DNA from: Aspidiotus rigidus | Taxonomy: Eukaryota; Arthropoda; Insecta; Hemiptera; Diaspididae | Reading direction: 5' to 3' | Length of the DNA: 64,000 bases | Assembly (NCBI GenBank): GCA_035079385.1 | Contig: JAVHKY010000013.1 | Span: forward strand, 5,950,001-6,014,000 | In this document: piece after piece, positions 30,757-42,590 of the stretch | Position numbering within the stretch: the stretch's first letter is position 1 | Layout: every line of letters begins with the position of its first letter | The notes under the pieces: generated by a model | Databases searched by the model: none | The model's input: the letters and a program-made list of their open reading frames with translations, nothing else | What the model was told of the DNA's origin: nothing | Position numbers and translations under genes: made by a program

Positions 30757-31995
30757 GGGATACATTTATCGGCACGACGAAAAAAAGGGAAAGCACGACC
30801 ACCAATAGGCACGACGAGAAAATAGAAAATCAAGACGACAGTTTTTGCTTGGACGGGACGAAAATGAATCCAACACGACCAAAAAAAAATAGTCACGACT
30901 GTAAAATTTAATTGACGACACTAAAGGACATACATTTGAAAAAATTCGAAAAATTTTCGGCGAATAATACAGTTTTAAAAAACATTTGGAATCCACAATA
31001 CATTTGTATCAAACGACAAAATCAACGAAAAAAATAATATTTCTGTATCTACCAAATTAAAAGCAACGTTACTGTGTTAATAGAGCGCGTTTAGCCTTGG
31101 ACGGTCGCCCCCGTCGTCGTTTGCATCCCAGGGGTACGCTGCGCGCTTCAGCAGGTACGTTGACCAGTTTTTCTCGAATTTTCAATCCGAGGGTGTGTTT
31201 GCATTGCTCCTGTTTCATAAAATACGGACACCTGCACTTGGATTCTTGTAAATTATCGACTTCGATTGTAACTTGCCAAATTCCGTGATTCTGTCGTTTA
31301 AATTCATCAAATGACGTCCACTTTCCTCGTACCTTGAGGAATTTTTCCAACATAGACTTATTGATGGGCTTCTTCATTTTGGATGACGCTACAAAATACT
31401 CCGTGCAAGTAGTATCACAGGAACGTTGCAACACTTCCCAATGGTAAGCCTTCGTCCAGAGTTCAAGCGACATATTGGGCTCCTCAGCAAACGGTGAATA
31501 ATTAACATTGTCAGGATCTCTATTTGTCGCCCACTTGACGAGCAGATTTACCACATTATTTAAAAACTGGCATGTTTCCTCTTGATCCACGCGTTAGTAC
31601 CTTCTATCCCATTGTTCGTTGAGGGGTAGCCAAGACCAGCACCTTCAGTGACGTTATGCAGTAATTAGTCAGCCGTTGCACATAATATAATACTTGAAAA
31701 TTCATGCTCCAAGTTAGATACGATGATATTATGGTTTAGATTGAAAACATAATAATCATTATCTCGTACAACAGATAAATCGACGTTTCGTTATTCTAAG
31801 CGTAGATGAACGTCCAATTTATTGAAATGATTGTTCATTCTGGGAGATTCGTCGTGAAAACTTAGAAATACTGTCGTTCATTGAAATGGTCGTTAATTGC
31901 AGGGGGTTCGTCGTGCAAAGTTAAAAATGGTGTCGTTCATGATTTTAACCTCGTCGGGCAATTCATTTTTTTCGTCGTTCAATTTTATATTTCCC
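30757..31995 (-). mobile_element. Mutator-like element with perfect 9-bp target duplication
   Basis: ATCCCCAAA flanks the element at 30748-30756 and 31996-32004. The ends start GGGATACATTTATCGG and, on the other strand, GGGAAATATAAAATTG, both followed by CACGACGAAAAAAA/AACGACGAAAAAAA, so the TIRs are diverged but alignable. ACGAC motifs recur through both subterminal regions. A 9-bp duplication together with a SWIM-domain protein inside is characteristic of Mutator-like elements. Confidence 0.88.
31069..31590 (-). CDS. Mutator-like transposase C-terminus with SWIM zinc finger (partial)
   Basis: 173 codons. Residues about 107-138 read VTIEVDNLQESKCRCPYFMK then EQCKHTLGLKI, matching the SWIM pattern CxC..CxH found at the C-terminus of Mutator-like transposases, where it helps bind DNA. 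The tail KRRRGRPSKAKRAL is a typical basic end. The catalytic DDE domain is absent: only about 400 bp separate the start from the right terminus, so this copy is internally deleted and needs a transposase in trans. Confidence 0.8.
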   Translation of the reverse strand: MDQEETCQFLNNVVNLLVKWATNRDPDNVNYSPFAEEPNMSLELWTKAYHWEVLQRSCDTTCTEYFVASSKMKKPINKSMLEKFLKVRGKWTSFDEFKRQNHGIWQVTIEVDNLQESKCRCPYFMKQEQCKHTLGLKIREKLVNVPAEARSVPLGCKRRRGRPSKAKRALLTQ

Positions 31996-32004
31996 ATCCC
32001 CAAA

Positions 32005-32445
32005 TAGTTGAAATTTTATGGAATAAGTGTCCAATTTTTAACAAAAACCTTATTTGTGGCCCCATTTCCGTCATTAGTGCTGAATGTTAGTCACAAAAAA
32101 CATGCTCAATGCTGTAAAACTTGTTATGGTAGTTGCTTTTACTTCTCAAAATATTGTGGAAAGATTTGCAGAAAGAAATATTCCTCAAGTAGGGTGGGTA
32201 ACTATAATAGCACCACAGAGTACATTTTTTTTTTAGTAAGGGGAGAACATTTGAAATGAGACACTATCACTATGCTGGGAAGTGAGATTGAACTCAAATC
32301 TTTAAATAGGATAAGATTACAGACATTGGTGTACTTGTATCATTTTTCTATACTTTGATGACGTCATCACCATGTGATGACGTAATTCTGCGCTAAATAC
32401 ACAGAACTTGGATATTGAAAAGGGGTTTTCCAAATGTACAAATCT
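32005..32445. other. No recognisable gene
   Basis: AT-rich; TGATGACGTCATCACCATGTGATGACG at about 32356 contains CRE-like words. Confidence 0.45.
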
Positions 32446-32472
32446 ACTTTATTAGTTGCTTTTACAAGAGTA

Positions 32473-32497
32473 CTTTCGGGTATTATCCCATTATCAG
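32473..32497 (-). ncRNA. Hammerhead-like core, one core base changed
   Basis: CTGATAA, a GGG-ATAATA-CCC hairpin and GAAAG on the minus strand. It equals the PLE-B copy-1 motif except that G8 of CUGAUGA is A, which should abolish cleavage. Confidence 0.45.
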
Positions 32498-32814
32498 TTG
32501 TGTCGCAACTAGAGAAGGAGAACAAGGCCTTAAACATGAGTTTTTATAGGTGATCTTATTGGCTATAACAATGCTGTGTTGTGAATAATTCACTTCTTAG
32601 AAACTTATTCTTACAATAATATGACATTGTGTTCTTATTGGCTAGAACATAGTGCTTAGTGATTGGTTCAATCTGTTGTTTTAAATGCTGCGTTTCTATT
32701 GGCTACCTGGTTTTCTGCCGTCTCACTATTGGTTGGTTCTGTTCTTCGTCTCTCGTCCAATCACCAGGCCGAATAATTTTTCGCTGTCAAACGTGATTAC
32801 ATTGTTCAAGAGGA

Positions 32815-35043
32815 GCCTTTCTTCCTCTTAGCTTTTGAAATCTCCATTTGTTCCCAGTTTTCTTCTCTTTGTGCGATTCTCTACATGTACGACTTCAAAT
32901 ATTCTCTCTCCATCGTGGTGTTCTTCGTTAAAGTGTTTCCCGAACAGTGACTTGCCATCTTCTTTCTCCCTTGACTTTTCACACTCCCTTTTCCTGATCT
33001 CGAACTTTCTCCCAGTCTAGCCAATGTAGATGCCTGTTCACAACTGAGCTTGTATACTCCGCTCAAGCTTTCCTTGTCCTTTTCTTCCGTCTGATCATTG
33101 CTGATTCTCTTCACCATGGGTTGGTTATTCTGGATACCCACATTTACATCGTAGCCATTGAACGCCTTTATCACCTTGTTTGTGTACTAGCGATCCGGAG
33201 TACTTTCTCACTATGCCATCATGGGTTCCTGTCTTCGTTTCCATTTTCCTGAAGACTCCATCCACCTAGCCTCTACAGTAGCCATTGTCTTCTGCGATCT
33301 GCTTTACTATCTCGATCTCTTTCCTCTTCTCTTCGTTGTTCTTGAAGATAGAAATTGCTCGATAGCAGTAGTTCTGGATTTCCTCTAACTTGTGCCTGGG
33401 GTGATAGTAGGAGTCATCTGGGATATTGGTGTCAGTATGCGTCGGCTTCCTGTAGATTTTGTATTCTATCCTATTGTTCTCCAATGTGAGTGTAAGACCC
33501 AAATAGTCGATGGTCTCATTGCCTTTTTCCACTGTGCATTTGATGTTCTCATTCATCGCGTTCATTTCTGAAAGGAATAGATCCACCTGTCTATCAGTGC
33601 CTGACCAGTGTCTTGCTGTCCTTCAATATCTTTTTTCCCATATCATTCATGAATATCTCCGCCAGTATTGGTGACAGCGGTGATCCCATCGCAACTCCCT
33701 TTTCCTGACTATAGAACCCGTTATTAAAGCGACAGTAGTTCTGAATTCAATATCTCTTCCACTGTGTTGGCGTACTTCGGCCCATTAGGTTTCCCATGGT
33801 ATCTGTTGTTCTTGAGCAGAGTGAGAAGTTCCTCCTTCGGTATGGTACCACACATGATTGCCACATCAAAGGATATCAGCTTGCCGTTACTCTTGATTTC
33901 CAACTTGTCCAGTTGCTCGATCGACTCTCCGTTGTTTCTGAAACTTCGTCTGGTTGCAAACTGGTAGTTTTCTTTTAGGAATGTGGCTACGATCTTCGCT
34001 ATCTTGTAGTATGGTGATTGAATGCTGTTGACCAGGGGTCTCATCGGATGGTTCGCTTTGTGGAGTTTTACGAGCCCCTTGAGTTTTGGTGCAACCGGAT
34101 TCATCTCAAGCGTCCTTCCATTGCCGGGTACATTGTTCCGTTTCAACACAGCTTTCAGGTCCTCTTGGTATTTCTGTGTTGGGTCCTTTGTCAGCTCTTG
34201 GTATCCATTCACTGCGATGTTCGATTCCACTTTTTGGGTGTAGTCCTCCTTCTCCATTACCACTACTGTGTTGCCTTTGTCCGCCTTTGTCAAAATCAGG
34301 TTGTTCCGTCGGATCTTATTTCGTAGATTTATGACCTTCCTCTGCATTACTTGCGTTCTGTCATTGGTTCGGCACATTTTCTCTTTGATGTCCAACAGCA
34401 CTTTCCCAATTTTGGTCCGGGCTTCCGGTCTCACGTCGTGTTCCATGGTTTGGATTACTTGTTCGCAGCTAATGGCCATACTTTCAAGCTTACACTGGTT
34501 CAGCCTCTCTGGCTGCACGTACTTGATGCCTTTGTCCAGCAGTTTTCTTTCTTCTTCTGTGAAGATGACGCTTTGATAGGTTCTAGGTTCTGGGAGCAAA
34601 GTTGTGCTCAGCTCTCGCTGTCTCTTCCTTTCTTTCTTCTTTCTTCCGGGTCAGTTCGGCAAGCTTCTTCTTGATCTGTTTTGTCTTCCACTCGTTTTTC
34701 CACATAGTCCTCTCCTTTCTTCCCCTCTCCTCCTTTTTCGAAAATAATTTCTTCAAATTCTAGCGGGTGGAGTAATCTGCACAGATAGAAATATTGATCA
34801 TACAGTAGACCATCCAGCCTGGTGATTTTCTTGTAGAGTTCATTAATTTCGTTCTTCACTCCCAATCTTTCGACTTGCATCTTGGTGCGTTTCACTGCTG
34901 CGCTGTTTCTTGGTAGCTCGATGGATAATGCCTCGTCTCAAGCATTCGTTATTGAACCAAATCTTCACATGTGTCACTCTTAACTTGAAAACCTCGTTAA
35001 CCATGTCTGGTGTGCTATTATTGGAACTCATTATGAGTTCCAA
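32815..35043 (-). pseudogene. PLE family B protein, multiply broken (RT lacking YxDD, GIY-YIG with stop)
   Basis: 35043-34843 N-terminus (MSSNNSTPDMVNEVF), 34895-34608 lysine/glutamate-rich linker, 34599-33724 RT with ILTKADKGNTVVVMEKEDY, MRPLVNS and LISFDVAIMCGTIPKEE, then after a shift FYSQEKGVAMGSPLSPILAE near 33700-33640. The reading jumps from SKTLVRH directly to GTDRQVDLFLSEMN at 33586, so the segment that should hold YxDD is deleted. The 33586-33266 part has DYLGLTLTLE and YRKPTHTDTN. The nuclease (33060-32825) reads GVYKLSCE, IYIG, TAG at 33019-33017, TGRKFEIR and HVENRTKRRKL. It cannot be catalytically active. Confidence 0.9.
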
Positions 35044-35050
35044 TAATTGA

Positions 35051-37585
35051 ATAACTAAATCTCAAGCACGATGTTTTCTAATTACAAAAACCTTCAACGA
35101 CATAATCAGAAATTGTTTAGTCAGTGGCAGTGCTATATTTTGGGAAGATGAAGAGCAAAAACCCAATTCTGGGTACGACCACTCTGCTCGATTCAAACGT
35201 TGTTCCTTGATAAGGATTTTGACACAGATCTGGTAGAATAGCGTTACTGGAAAATGTGTGACCGCCATATAGCTACCTAGATTATAGAACCTCTTCTCTT
35301 CCAAAAAAAAACACTGCCAATGAGAACCTAGTCTTAATGTTTCTAAGTCTTTAAAGATAGCCACTGTAAGCAATATCTTTCAACTTGTTGTGGCATTGAC
35401 GTCGACGATGATGGACGTTGTTGAGACGTTTATATCAGCTAAAATTTCGTACATACGTCCCGAGCGTCATTCATTCGAATATAAAAATTTGTTTTTCCTT
35501 CCATCTCCTTCGATTATAGACACGTGTAAACAAGTCTATAAATCATTCTACCATCTTAAACTTTCCTTCCAAGTCAGCCTTCCTACGGCCGCGTAATCGC
35601 GTCAGTAACGAATTTCTAATCAGCGTGAGACTTCGTTTATTGTCTGCAGGTGCAATAAACTTTTAAAAAATATGACGATTCATTATAAAACTAAATCAGC
35701 AATATAAGAGTACTAAAAAAAAAGAAACAGATTTTTGAATCAAACGGTACCGTAAGTATAAATAAGATCAAGTTTAATTTCAAAAGTAGTGAAGTCTACG
35801 CGTATTATTTTATTATTACGGATTTTTTTTTCTCTTTGTTTTTAACAGACTCAAAGTAAAATTGATGTTCGCGCGAAGGAAATGCAGCCAACGGTTAGCT
35901 ATTAGAGTAATAAAAGTGACCGGCTCGCCCTTTCTGCAAACTGCCTAGGATTTGAGCAAGGTCGTATAATGCTTCAATTTGAAGTAATCGACAATGCTCT
36001 CAATATAAATGTTTAATCGAAACACATTATGTAAATTAGCTTGTTATATGCGAGATAGTAAAAACGCCTAGCCTACGCTTCGCTGTCCTCGTCCCGTTCC
36101 TATCCCTGCATCCCCAATGAATCGCAATCATGGTATTTGCAAATGCAACTCTACCTATAGATCTAACATGGTATTATCTGTTAAACTTTTCGATAAAGGC
36201 GCACAGCGACCTGCATTACCTGCGATACACTCAACTGTAGAGAGTTCAGTTTTATTTATTTATTTTTTCTTTTTTTCTGTAAAGAAACGTGCATTTACAA
36301 TGCAACTCGCGACGGTTGCGAGTATTATTTTGCGCTGCATAAGAAGACATCTTTCATTTTCGAACCGAACGTAGACTAATTTATTACTTAGCGGAATATG
36401 CATAAAAGGTGTCCGGTGAGAATTTATCATTCGATTTATCGCAACGCTTGTTTGGAAAACGGTGGAGACGGGAACACGAATTAGAATAAGCTTACGAATT
36501 TATCAAGGATTAAATGGTATCGCGGAGCACTGTACAGGTATGGTATTTATACAAGCAATTAAATAAATAAGGAAGGAAAGCAAAAAAAAAGAGAACTTTT
36601 GTATAACAGCGTATGAAAAGTGCTTTAGTGCCCACCGAATGCACTCAGACGTTTCATTAATGATGTGACAATATTGGGCGTTAGAGGATGGAATTTCGAT
36701 ACGTTTTGTACACTTGAAAATGAGTCAATTTTCAAGAATTTGAAGCATAACTACCTTTAAATTTAAATACTCGTATCGTGACCATTAAATTATTAACGAG
36801 AAGTCGATAATGATAGAGAGTAGTAAATTTTCTGATCGAGAAAGGATGTGTATGGTCTCACAGGAAACGTCATCGACACCCAACGAAGGATTCCGAAATT
36901 TCCTGACCGTGATGACAACCGTGTACAAGTTCTTAGCACGCCATTCATTTCATTACTTTGTTTTTTCACAATTTTTTCTGTGCTGAAAAATAAGCTGTAG
37001 GGGAGATAAATAATGGCGGAATTTTGAAAAAAAAAAATACGAATTGGAAATGATGTAAAAATTCTTCCGTGGGGTTTGAGAATAGAGACGAGGTGCGGTG
37101 ATATATGAGTCTTGAGTATACCTCCAGATATATTGCTCATCTCATGTAAATTTTAATGAATGGTAATTTGGTCTCGCATAAATTTATCTACATAGTAATT
37201 TGAAGATGTTCAAGTTTAGTTGGCAAATAATTTTCACTATATATGAGAACGTAGAGTTGTCATTTTTTTTTTAAATTTCTCGTTGTACATTTTTGCGTAG
37301 GGACAAGAAAGAAGAGACTCTCGGAATTAGACTGGATCAAATATTTTATGAGAATTGGTGAAACACTGAAACACAGTGTCAAAGGTGGCGTAGGTTTTTT
37401 CAGTGAGAGACGTATTTTACAAATTTGTTTCTGAATCGTCAAATTTCTGGCCATCTTCCCCTGTCTCAAAACTATCTACAGCCTCCCCCCCCCCCCTTTC
37501 AAATTACCTGTCATTGAAATATTTCTTTCATTTTTCATAACCAGGTACATGTGTAATCATGATTCGCATTTGTCGCAAATTCAGC
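35051..37585. other. No recognisable gene
   Basis: 2.5 kb of AT-rich DNA with A and T runs and a C run at 37485. Nothing supported. Confidence 0.45.
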
Positions 37586-37587
37586 GC

Positions 37588-38885
37588 CGCCCTTCCTCCA
37601 CGGTGGAGTGAGTGCGGGTTGCGTATGCGTTAATTTAGTTTCCTCCAACACCGGAATCAATCCTTTCGGATAGCTTCAGTGTTGAAAGAATCTCCTCAGT
37701 GAACCCCTAACCACCAAGCTACAGTGTTTCCAAGCACGCAAAACTTGAGAACACACAACACCAACAACACCACATCAGATAAAGGAAGATTGCTCTTGGA
37801 GTCTGTTCATATTTTTCTTCAGGCTCGTTTGATCTTCCTCTTCTTCCTGAACATATGTATGTGAATAATACACGGGTGTCGAGTAGGCCACAGCCTAGCT
37901 CTGCATTTGCCTATTCTATCCCAGATCCATGATTGTGGCTGCAAATGCAGGTATCTGGTTCCCTGCTCCTTTGTAATTTGACATGGTGGCTACCAGGCTA
38001 CTCGGAGCAAGCGTTCCATCTACCCCAATCTCATAAAGAGACCGACTAAGCTCATCCCGCGTACATCTCCATGCCTCAGAGTCGAGTAAGGTTTGCTGTT
38101 GTCCATCCTCCTATCCTTGGTGGGAGTGCAAACAGGTCGCCTGCTCAAATTTCCTTGACTTCGCGTGAAGGTACTTGTTGAAGCAACCATGGCCGCTTCG
38201 TACGTGCGTCAGGTCAAAGTTCAACTGACCAAGGTGCCGGTTCATCGACGCATCAAGCGCGCTTATCAACACATCAGCTCACGCTGAGCAACTCTTGCTT
38301 TCAATCTCTCAATCAAAGAGCGCCTGGCCTCCTGCTTCTCATGGTCCTTGTCTTCTTTTTTGCTGTGAACACCACCGCTCTCTCCTCATCGAGAAGCTCG
38401 AGTGGTGGTGAACGTTCTAATACGCAAAGAGCCTCAGTCGAGACAACGCGGAAGGCACTACGAAACCTTTGCGCAGCTCTTTGTTGATACTTTATCATCT
38501 TCTTCATTGAGTCGGTCCAGAGGATGGACAAGACGGTGCTCACCATAGTCCTTCTTCTTGCTTCTCTCGGCCCTCCTAGATTTGTTATTAGGTGGCTTAG
38601 GTAAGTAAGTACCCTGCCCGCCTTCTCCGTTGTCATCACGAAATGGTGCCTGATGCTCAGCTTTAAGTCAAACCAGATGTCCAGGTCCTTCATCATCTTA
38701 TAGGTCTCGATTTCCACCCCTCAGAGCAGGCGAATGGTGGGTGGACAAAACTTTTGACGAGTCTTGAATAAAATGGCCCCCGTCTCACCTGTACGGTAAG
38801 TTCTAGACTGGTAGAGTCAACCCGACGCGTCGTTGGAGCCTCATGAGATGGACAATCTGTACAGTTTGAATCCTTCTACGCGCTA
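37588..38885 (-). pseudogene. R1-like LINE, 5'-truncated copy 1
   Basis: Minus strand: a TGAILFKTRQKFCPPTIRLL block, a stop, then ETYKMMKDLDIWFD, TTEKAGRVLTYLSHL and TNLGGPREARRR, a small deletion, and QQRAAQRFRSAFRVVSTEAL. This is the post-palm part of an R1-like reverse transcriptase. The 3' UTR (about 38000-37590) matches copy 2 at 46.0-45.78 kb. Upstream RT and endonuclease are missing, as expected for target-primed insertion that stopped early. Confidence 0.82.
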
Positions 38886-40660
38886 TAATTGATGAGAGCA
38901 TTTCTAATTTGAAGTGTATTTTTCATGTCCCCGTGAAAATAAAACAGAAAAACTTCGTTCTCGTATATCTATGGGGTACAGGTATATTTTTTATTACGCT
39001 TCATATATTTCCTCATCCTGCTCAATTAAAGTTATAAAAAAAAGACTCTCGAAATAAAATTCAATCTGAAGAAAATCAGTGGCGTCTGAATTACCATTAG
39101 ATAAACCCTAATCTAACTAGAGGAAGTAGTAGCCTCCGTAATAAACGTCACCTACCGATTTAGTCTACAATATTTTTATGACTTAATTAGGCAATAACGA
39201 TTCGGAAACAAACTTGATACCGAATAATTTTTTTTTCTCTACTTTGAGTGTATCGTAGAAGATGGCCAGAATAGTAGAGAGCTAATTTCAAGCAGTGCGC
39301 TCGCTGCTTTAGAGTCCTATCCAACAGCGACAAAACGTCTAATTTGATGATATTTTATGGTTTGAAGTTGTTCATATTATACGTCGAAGAGTTGAGAAGA
39401 AATGAAAAAAACTAGCGAACAGAGCTCTGCCACATCATAAAGAAAGCGTTTCTCCCGTTTGCTGTCGTCCCCTCCCCATTTTCTTTTTCGAAAAAATGAT
39501 AATCGTGTCCGTAATAAATTCAAATTGCTTCTACACGATAATAAACTCGTTACAGCGTTTATCACTTAGGTCTCATTTTTGTCCCCCTCTTTTAATTTAT
39601 CGTCATTTTCCAAGTGAGAAGAACTTGAACGCGCCGTAAAGGTAGTGCTTTTTCTTTATAATTTGTCGTCGTTTCTGGGTGCGAGATGAAATTTCGTCTC
39701 TCTTAATTCAACTCGACCATAATTTATGGTCCGAGGTATAATGAGCGGACTCGAACAGAGGACTTTACTCTTAATTTTTACAAAAATCGAAGACATTTAA
39801 CCGGTTTTTCTAAATCGAACATCTGGTCCAGCGTTAATATAACCTTCGATGGGTTTTAGTTCGCTATACTTACAAAGGTGTAAGAGTGAATGGTCTTCAT
39901 TTCCCATTCGCGCTTCCAGATTATATTGAGAGTCGTTTTGTTTTTGACATTTTTGTAGCCTGTCTATATTACGCTATTGAAAACAGCTACGGTAATTTGT
40001 GCGCAGTTTACGTCTCCATTTCGAGGCGATGCGGTGTTTGAATAATTTACCACGCGACAGTCAAAGGAATGATATTATGTAGACCGATAGTTCGCGCGGT
40101 TCTCTTTCCTAAACGACCGACGAGTTCGTTAATTTCACGCACGGTATCCTTCAAGGCTACTACTTATTTCGGGTGTCTGTCGTAATTTTGCGAAGTAAAA
40201 ATAAGGAGAAGAGAGGTTGTACGTTTTTTTTTTTTTTTTTCATCTTTACAGGGTTGTCTAGGTCGACAATAGATCAGTTTTCTCCTTTGTTGAGACAGGC
40301 GCCATAAATGCAGACATGGAAGCTCCCTAATCTATAATATGATACATCGCATTCAGAAAATTTCGGGGGATAACTTTGTCCTCCAATATTTAGTGCTATA
40401 TTCTGTGAAGATTTAGAAAATGTCACGCCGAAGGCCGAATGAACTTTCCAAGAAAGTTTTTAGCTTCTCTTATTAGTGTAATGAAGCTTTCATTCTTCAT
40501 GTAAAAGAGGAAAATTGTCTGTTATATCTATTTATTATTTACGTGTGGTTAAAAATTTTTCCTCCTCCCTTATCTCTAATTTCCAAATCACCAAGGGTGG
40601 AAGTAACATTTCATCGTAACCTCTTCTGATTTGTACCCTAGTTCGCCCGAACTTATCCGT
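38886..40660. other. No recognisable gene
   Basis: AT-rich, with a T run at 40227-40241. No gene or repeat I can support. Confidence 0.45.
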
Positions 40661-40665
40661 TGATT

Positions 40666-41029
40666 ACACAACTCAACAAAGTAAAATTTTTGAAAAAGGT
40701 CAAGAACGAGAATATCCAAGTCGGAAAGTATTTTTCACGCTTAATTCGATGCCGTTATTCGTTTTTTGTGATTCCCTTGGTTTCTTCTGCAATCTTGATG
40801 TTTAGTTACCGCGGCTCGTTGCGAAGCGCGACTCACCTTTTTGTAATACTACCCTTCAATGGTTGATGGGCTTCGCAACGCGCCGCGGTAACTAAACATC
40901 AAGATTGCAGAAGAAACCGAGGATTACAAAAAACGAACAACGCCATCGAATTCAGCGTGAAAAATACTCTCAGAGTCGGATATTCTCGTTCTTGACCTCT
41001 GCAAATTTTTTTTTTTTTTGAGTTGTGTT
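40666..41029. mobile_element. Foldback element A, arms about 160 bp
   Basis: Arms 40666-40827 and 40870-41029 are inverted with small differences (TGTTTAGTTACCGCGG against CCGCGGTAACTAAACA; TATTCTCGTTCTTGACCT against its complement). A 42-bp loop separates them. No coding potential. Confidence 0.88.
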
Positions 41030-41031
41030 GA

Positions 41032-41392
41032 ACGGCGTAAAAATTTTTTGGTTATGCTCTGACATTTCAAAAAAATTATAATTTCTAGAAGTATTTTGAA
41101 CGCTGAAAACGACGCTGTTTTCCATTTTTCGATCCGTCGTCTCAATCTCTAGCAATGACCTCGCTTACTCATCGGGGATCATAGCGGAACGCATCAACGA
41201 TTGCAGTATCATAAATACTACAACGTGCGATAGATTCCGCAACGATCCGCGGCGACTAAACTCTCCATAACACGAGATTGGGAAGACGGATCAAAAAATG
41301 GAAAACAACGTCGTTTTCAGCGTTCAAAATACTTGTAAAATCAAAAAAATTTTTGGAAATGCCAGAGTTTGACCAAAAAATTGTCACGCCGT
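41032..41392. mobile_element. Foldback element B, arms about 118 bp, abutting element A
   Basis: Arms 41032-41149 and 41274-41392: ACGGCGTAAAAATTTTTTGG against its diverged inverse, and AACGCTGAAAACGACGCTGT against ACGTCGTTTTCAGCGTT. The loop is 124 bp. It starts two bases after element A ends, so the two may be parts of one compound element. Confidence 0.85.
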
Positions 41393-41770
41393 ATTAGTCA
41401 ATTTCATATATTTAAAGTCCATGTACATGGAGTTTTCGAGGGCTGTCAAGAGCCAACCTGTATCCGTGAGAAAATCGACCAATCTATAAAAGTTATGCAT
41501 GTTTATCTCACGAATGTGGACCATCCAAGGGAGCACGGATGCGGAAGAAGGATAGCCCACCCTCTCTCAGATAGTAACACAAGTTGTACTTTATCCATGA
41601 GATCCATGATTACCTTTGTAACTAGCGCGATCTAGTCTTGGTCACGCCACCTACTACTTCGGACTCACTAAGGAATTTCTTATTTTTTCCCCGACTTTTA
41701 TTAGAAAAACGAGTATTTGTTTTACATTTGGAACGTTGAGCGCTTCTATCCTCTCTACCCAGAGCTTTTT
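41393..41770. other. No recognisable gene
   Basis: Short frames only; nothing supported. Confidence 0.4.
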
Positions 41771-41955
41771 AACAGGGATCCTGTTCCATGGTTTTCTTTT
41801 GAAAAATTTGCTGTGGGTCTTCCAACCAAAAACTTTGAAAAGTTTTGACTCCCGAACAATATATGTATTATGATAGAAAGGGAACTTGGAAAAATTCTGA
41901 CTCTCGAGATTGGAACAGGTTCCCCGCGTTGCTTGTCTTACTGTGCTCCCCATAG
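41771..41955 (+). mobile_element. Short copy of the dispersed 'CAGGGAACCTG' repeat
   Basis: TTAA then CAGGGATCCTGTTCCATGG at the left and GGAACAGGTTCCCCGCGTTG at the right, with about two diverged 45-bp-type units between. This is the smallest copy in the window with both edges. Confidence 0.65.
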
Positions 41956-42590
41956 AGATAGTCTGGTTAATTTTTTGATTGATAGGGAACTGTACACTGT
42001 TTGCTTTCCTTGAAGTAGACCCTAAAGTTTTGTGGTGGTTCGGTATCAGACTTGTCCAGATATTGGGTAATGCTTTCATTAAGCGCTTAAATTTTTTTTT
42101 CTCGTTTCAACTCCGTCATTGAAATGGGTTGGCCGACCTACGTAAAAAATGAGCAATTGGAAAGAAAGGAAAAGAAAAAATTAAAGACTGAATTATGGTG
42201 CCATCCATTCTAGAAACTTATTAGTTGTATTATTCAAGGTGAGGCTATTTATTTATATCGTCTAAAAGGGCTGAGAACAAATTACAAATTGATGAATGAC
42301 GACCAATAAATTGAAAATAATTTAGTCCGTCCCCCATTGTGGATTCGACAGTTCCTGCGCTGGTAAAGTAGTATTGGGATTCTGAACAGCCTTCGGTTTA
42401 TGATTATGGCTGTACGCATTGTATCTGCGAGTAGCAAAGTCACCAAACAGACAGAATGCCGCAGGAGAGTAACTCGAAATCACCTCCAGATCGACGTCGA
42501 TTTGAGGTCGGAATTTGAAGGTAGTGCTCAGTCACCGTAACCTTCTAAAGAATCACAAATTGACCGTTGATTGACATGGCGTCAGCCCAG

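Larger units (their letters stand above)
32446..35050 (-). mobile_element. PLE family B copy 2
   Basis: Runs on the minus strand from an ORF start at 35043 or 35031 to the 3' tail at 32446, which matches the tail of copy 1 at 22509 (TCTACTTTATTAGTTGCTTT shared). Order: N-terminal region, RT, connecting region, GIY-YIG. The start codon lies in a palindrome, TTATTGGAACTCAT and its complement. The 5' terminal repeat expected for a complete element is not seen upstream. Confidence 0.88.

Noticed and set aside
34018..34674. Several plus-strand frames of 70-107 codons
   Set aside because: All lie opposite the PLE-B reverse transcriptase and carry no motif.
41654..42079. 141-codon minus-strand frame
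   Set aside because: Overlaps a dispersed repeat copy (41771-41955) on its antisense side; no family resemblance.
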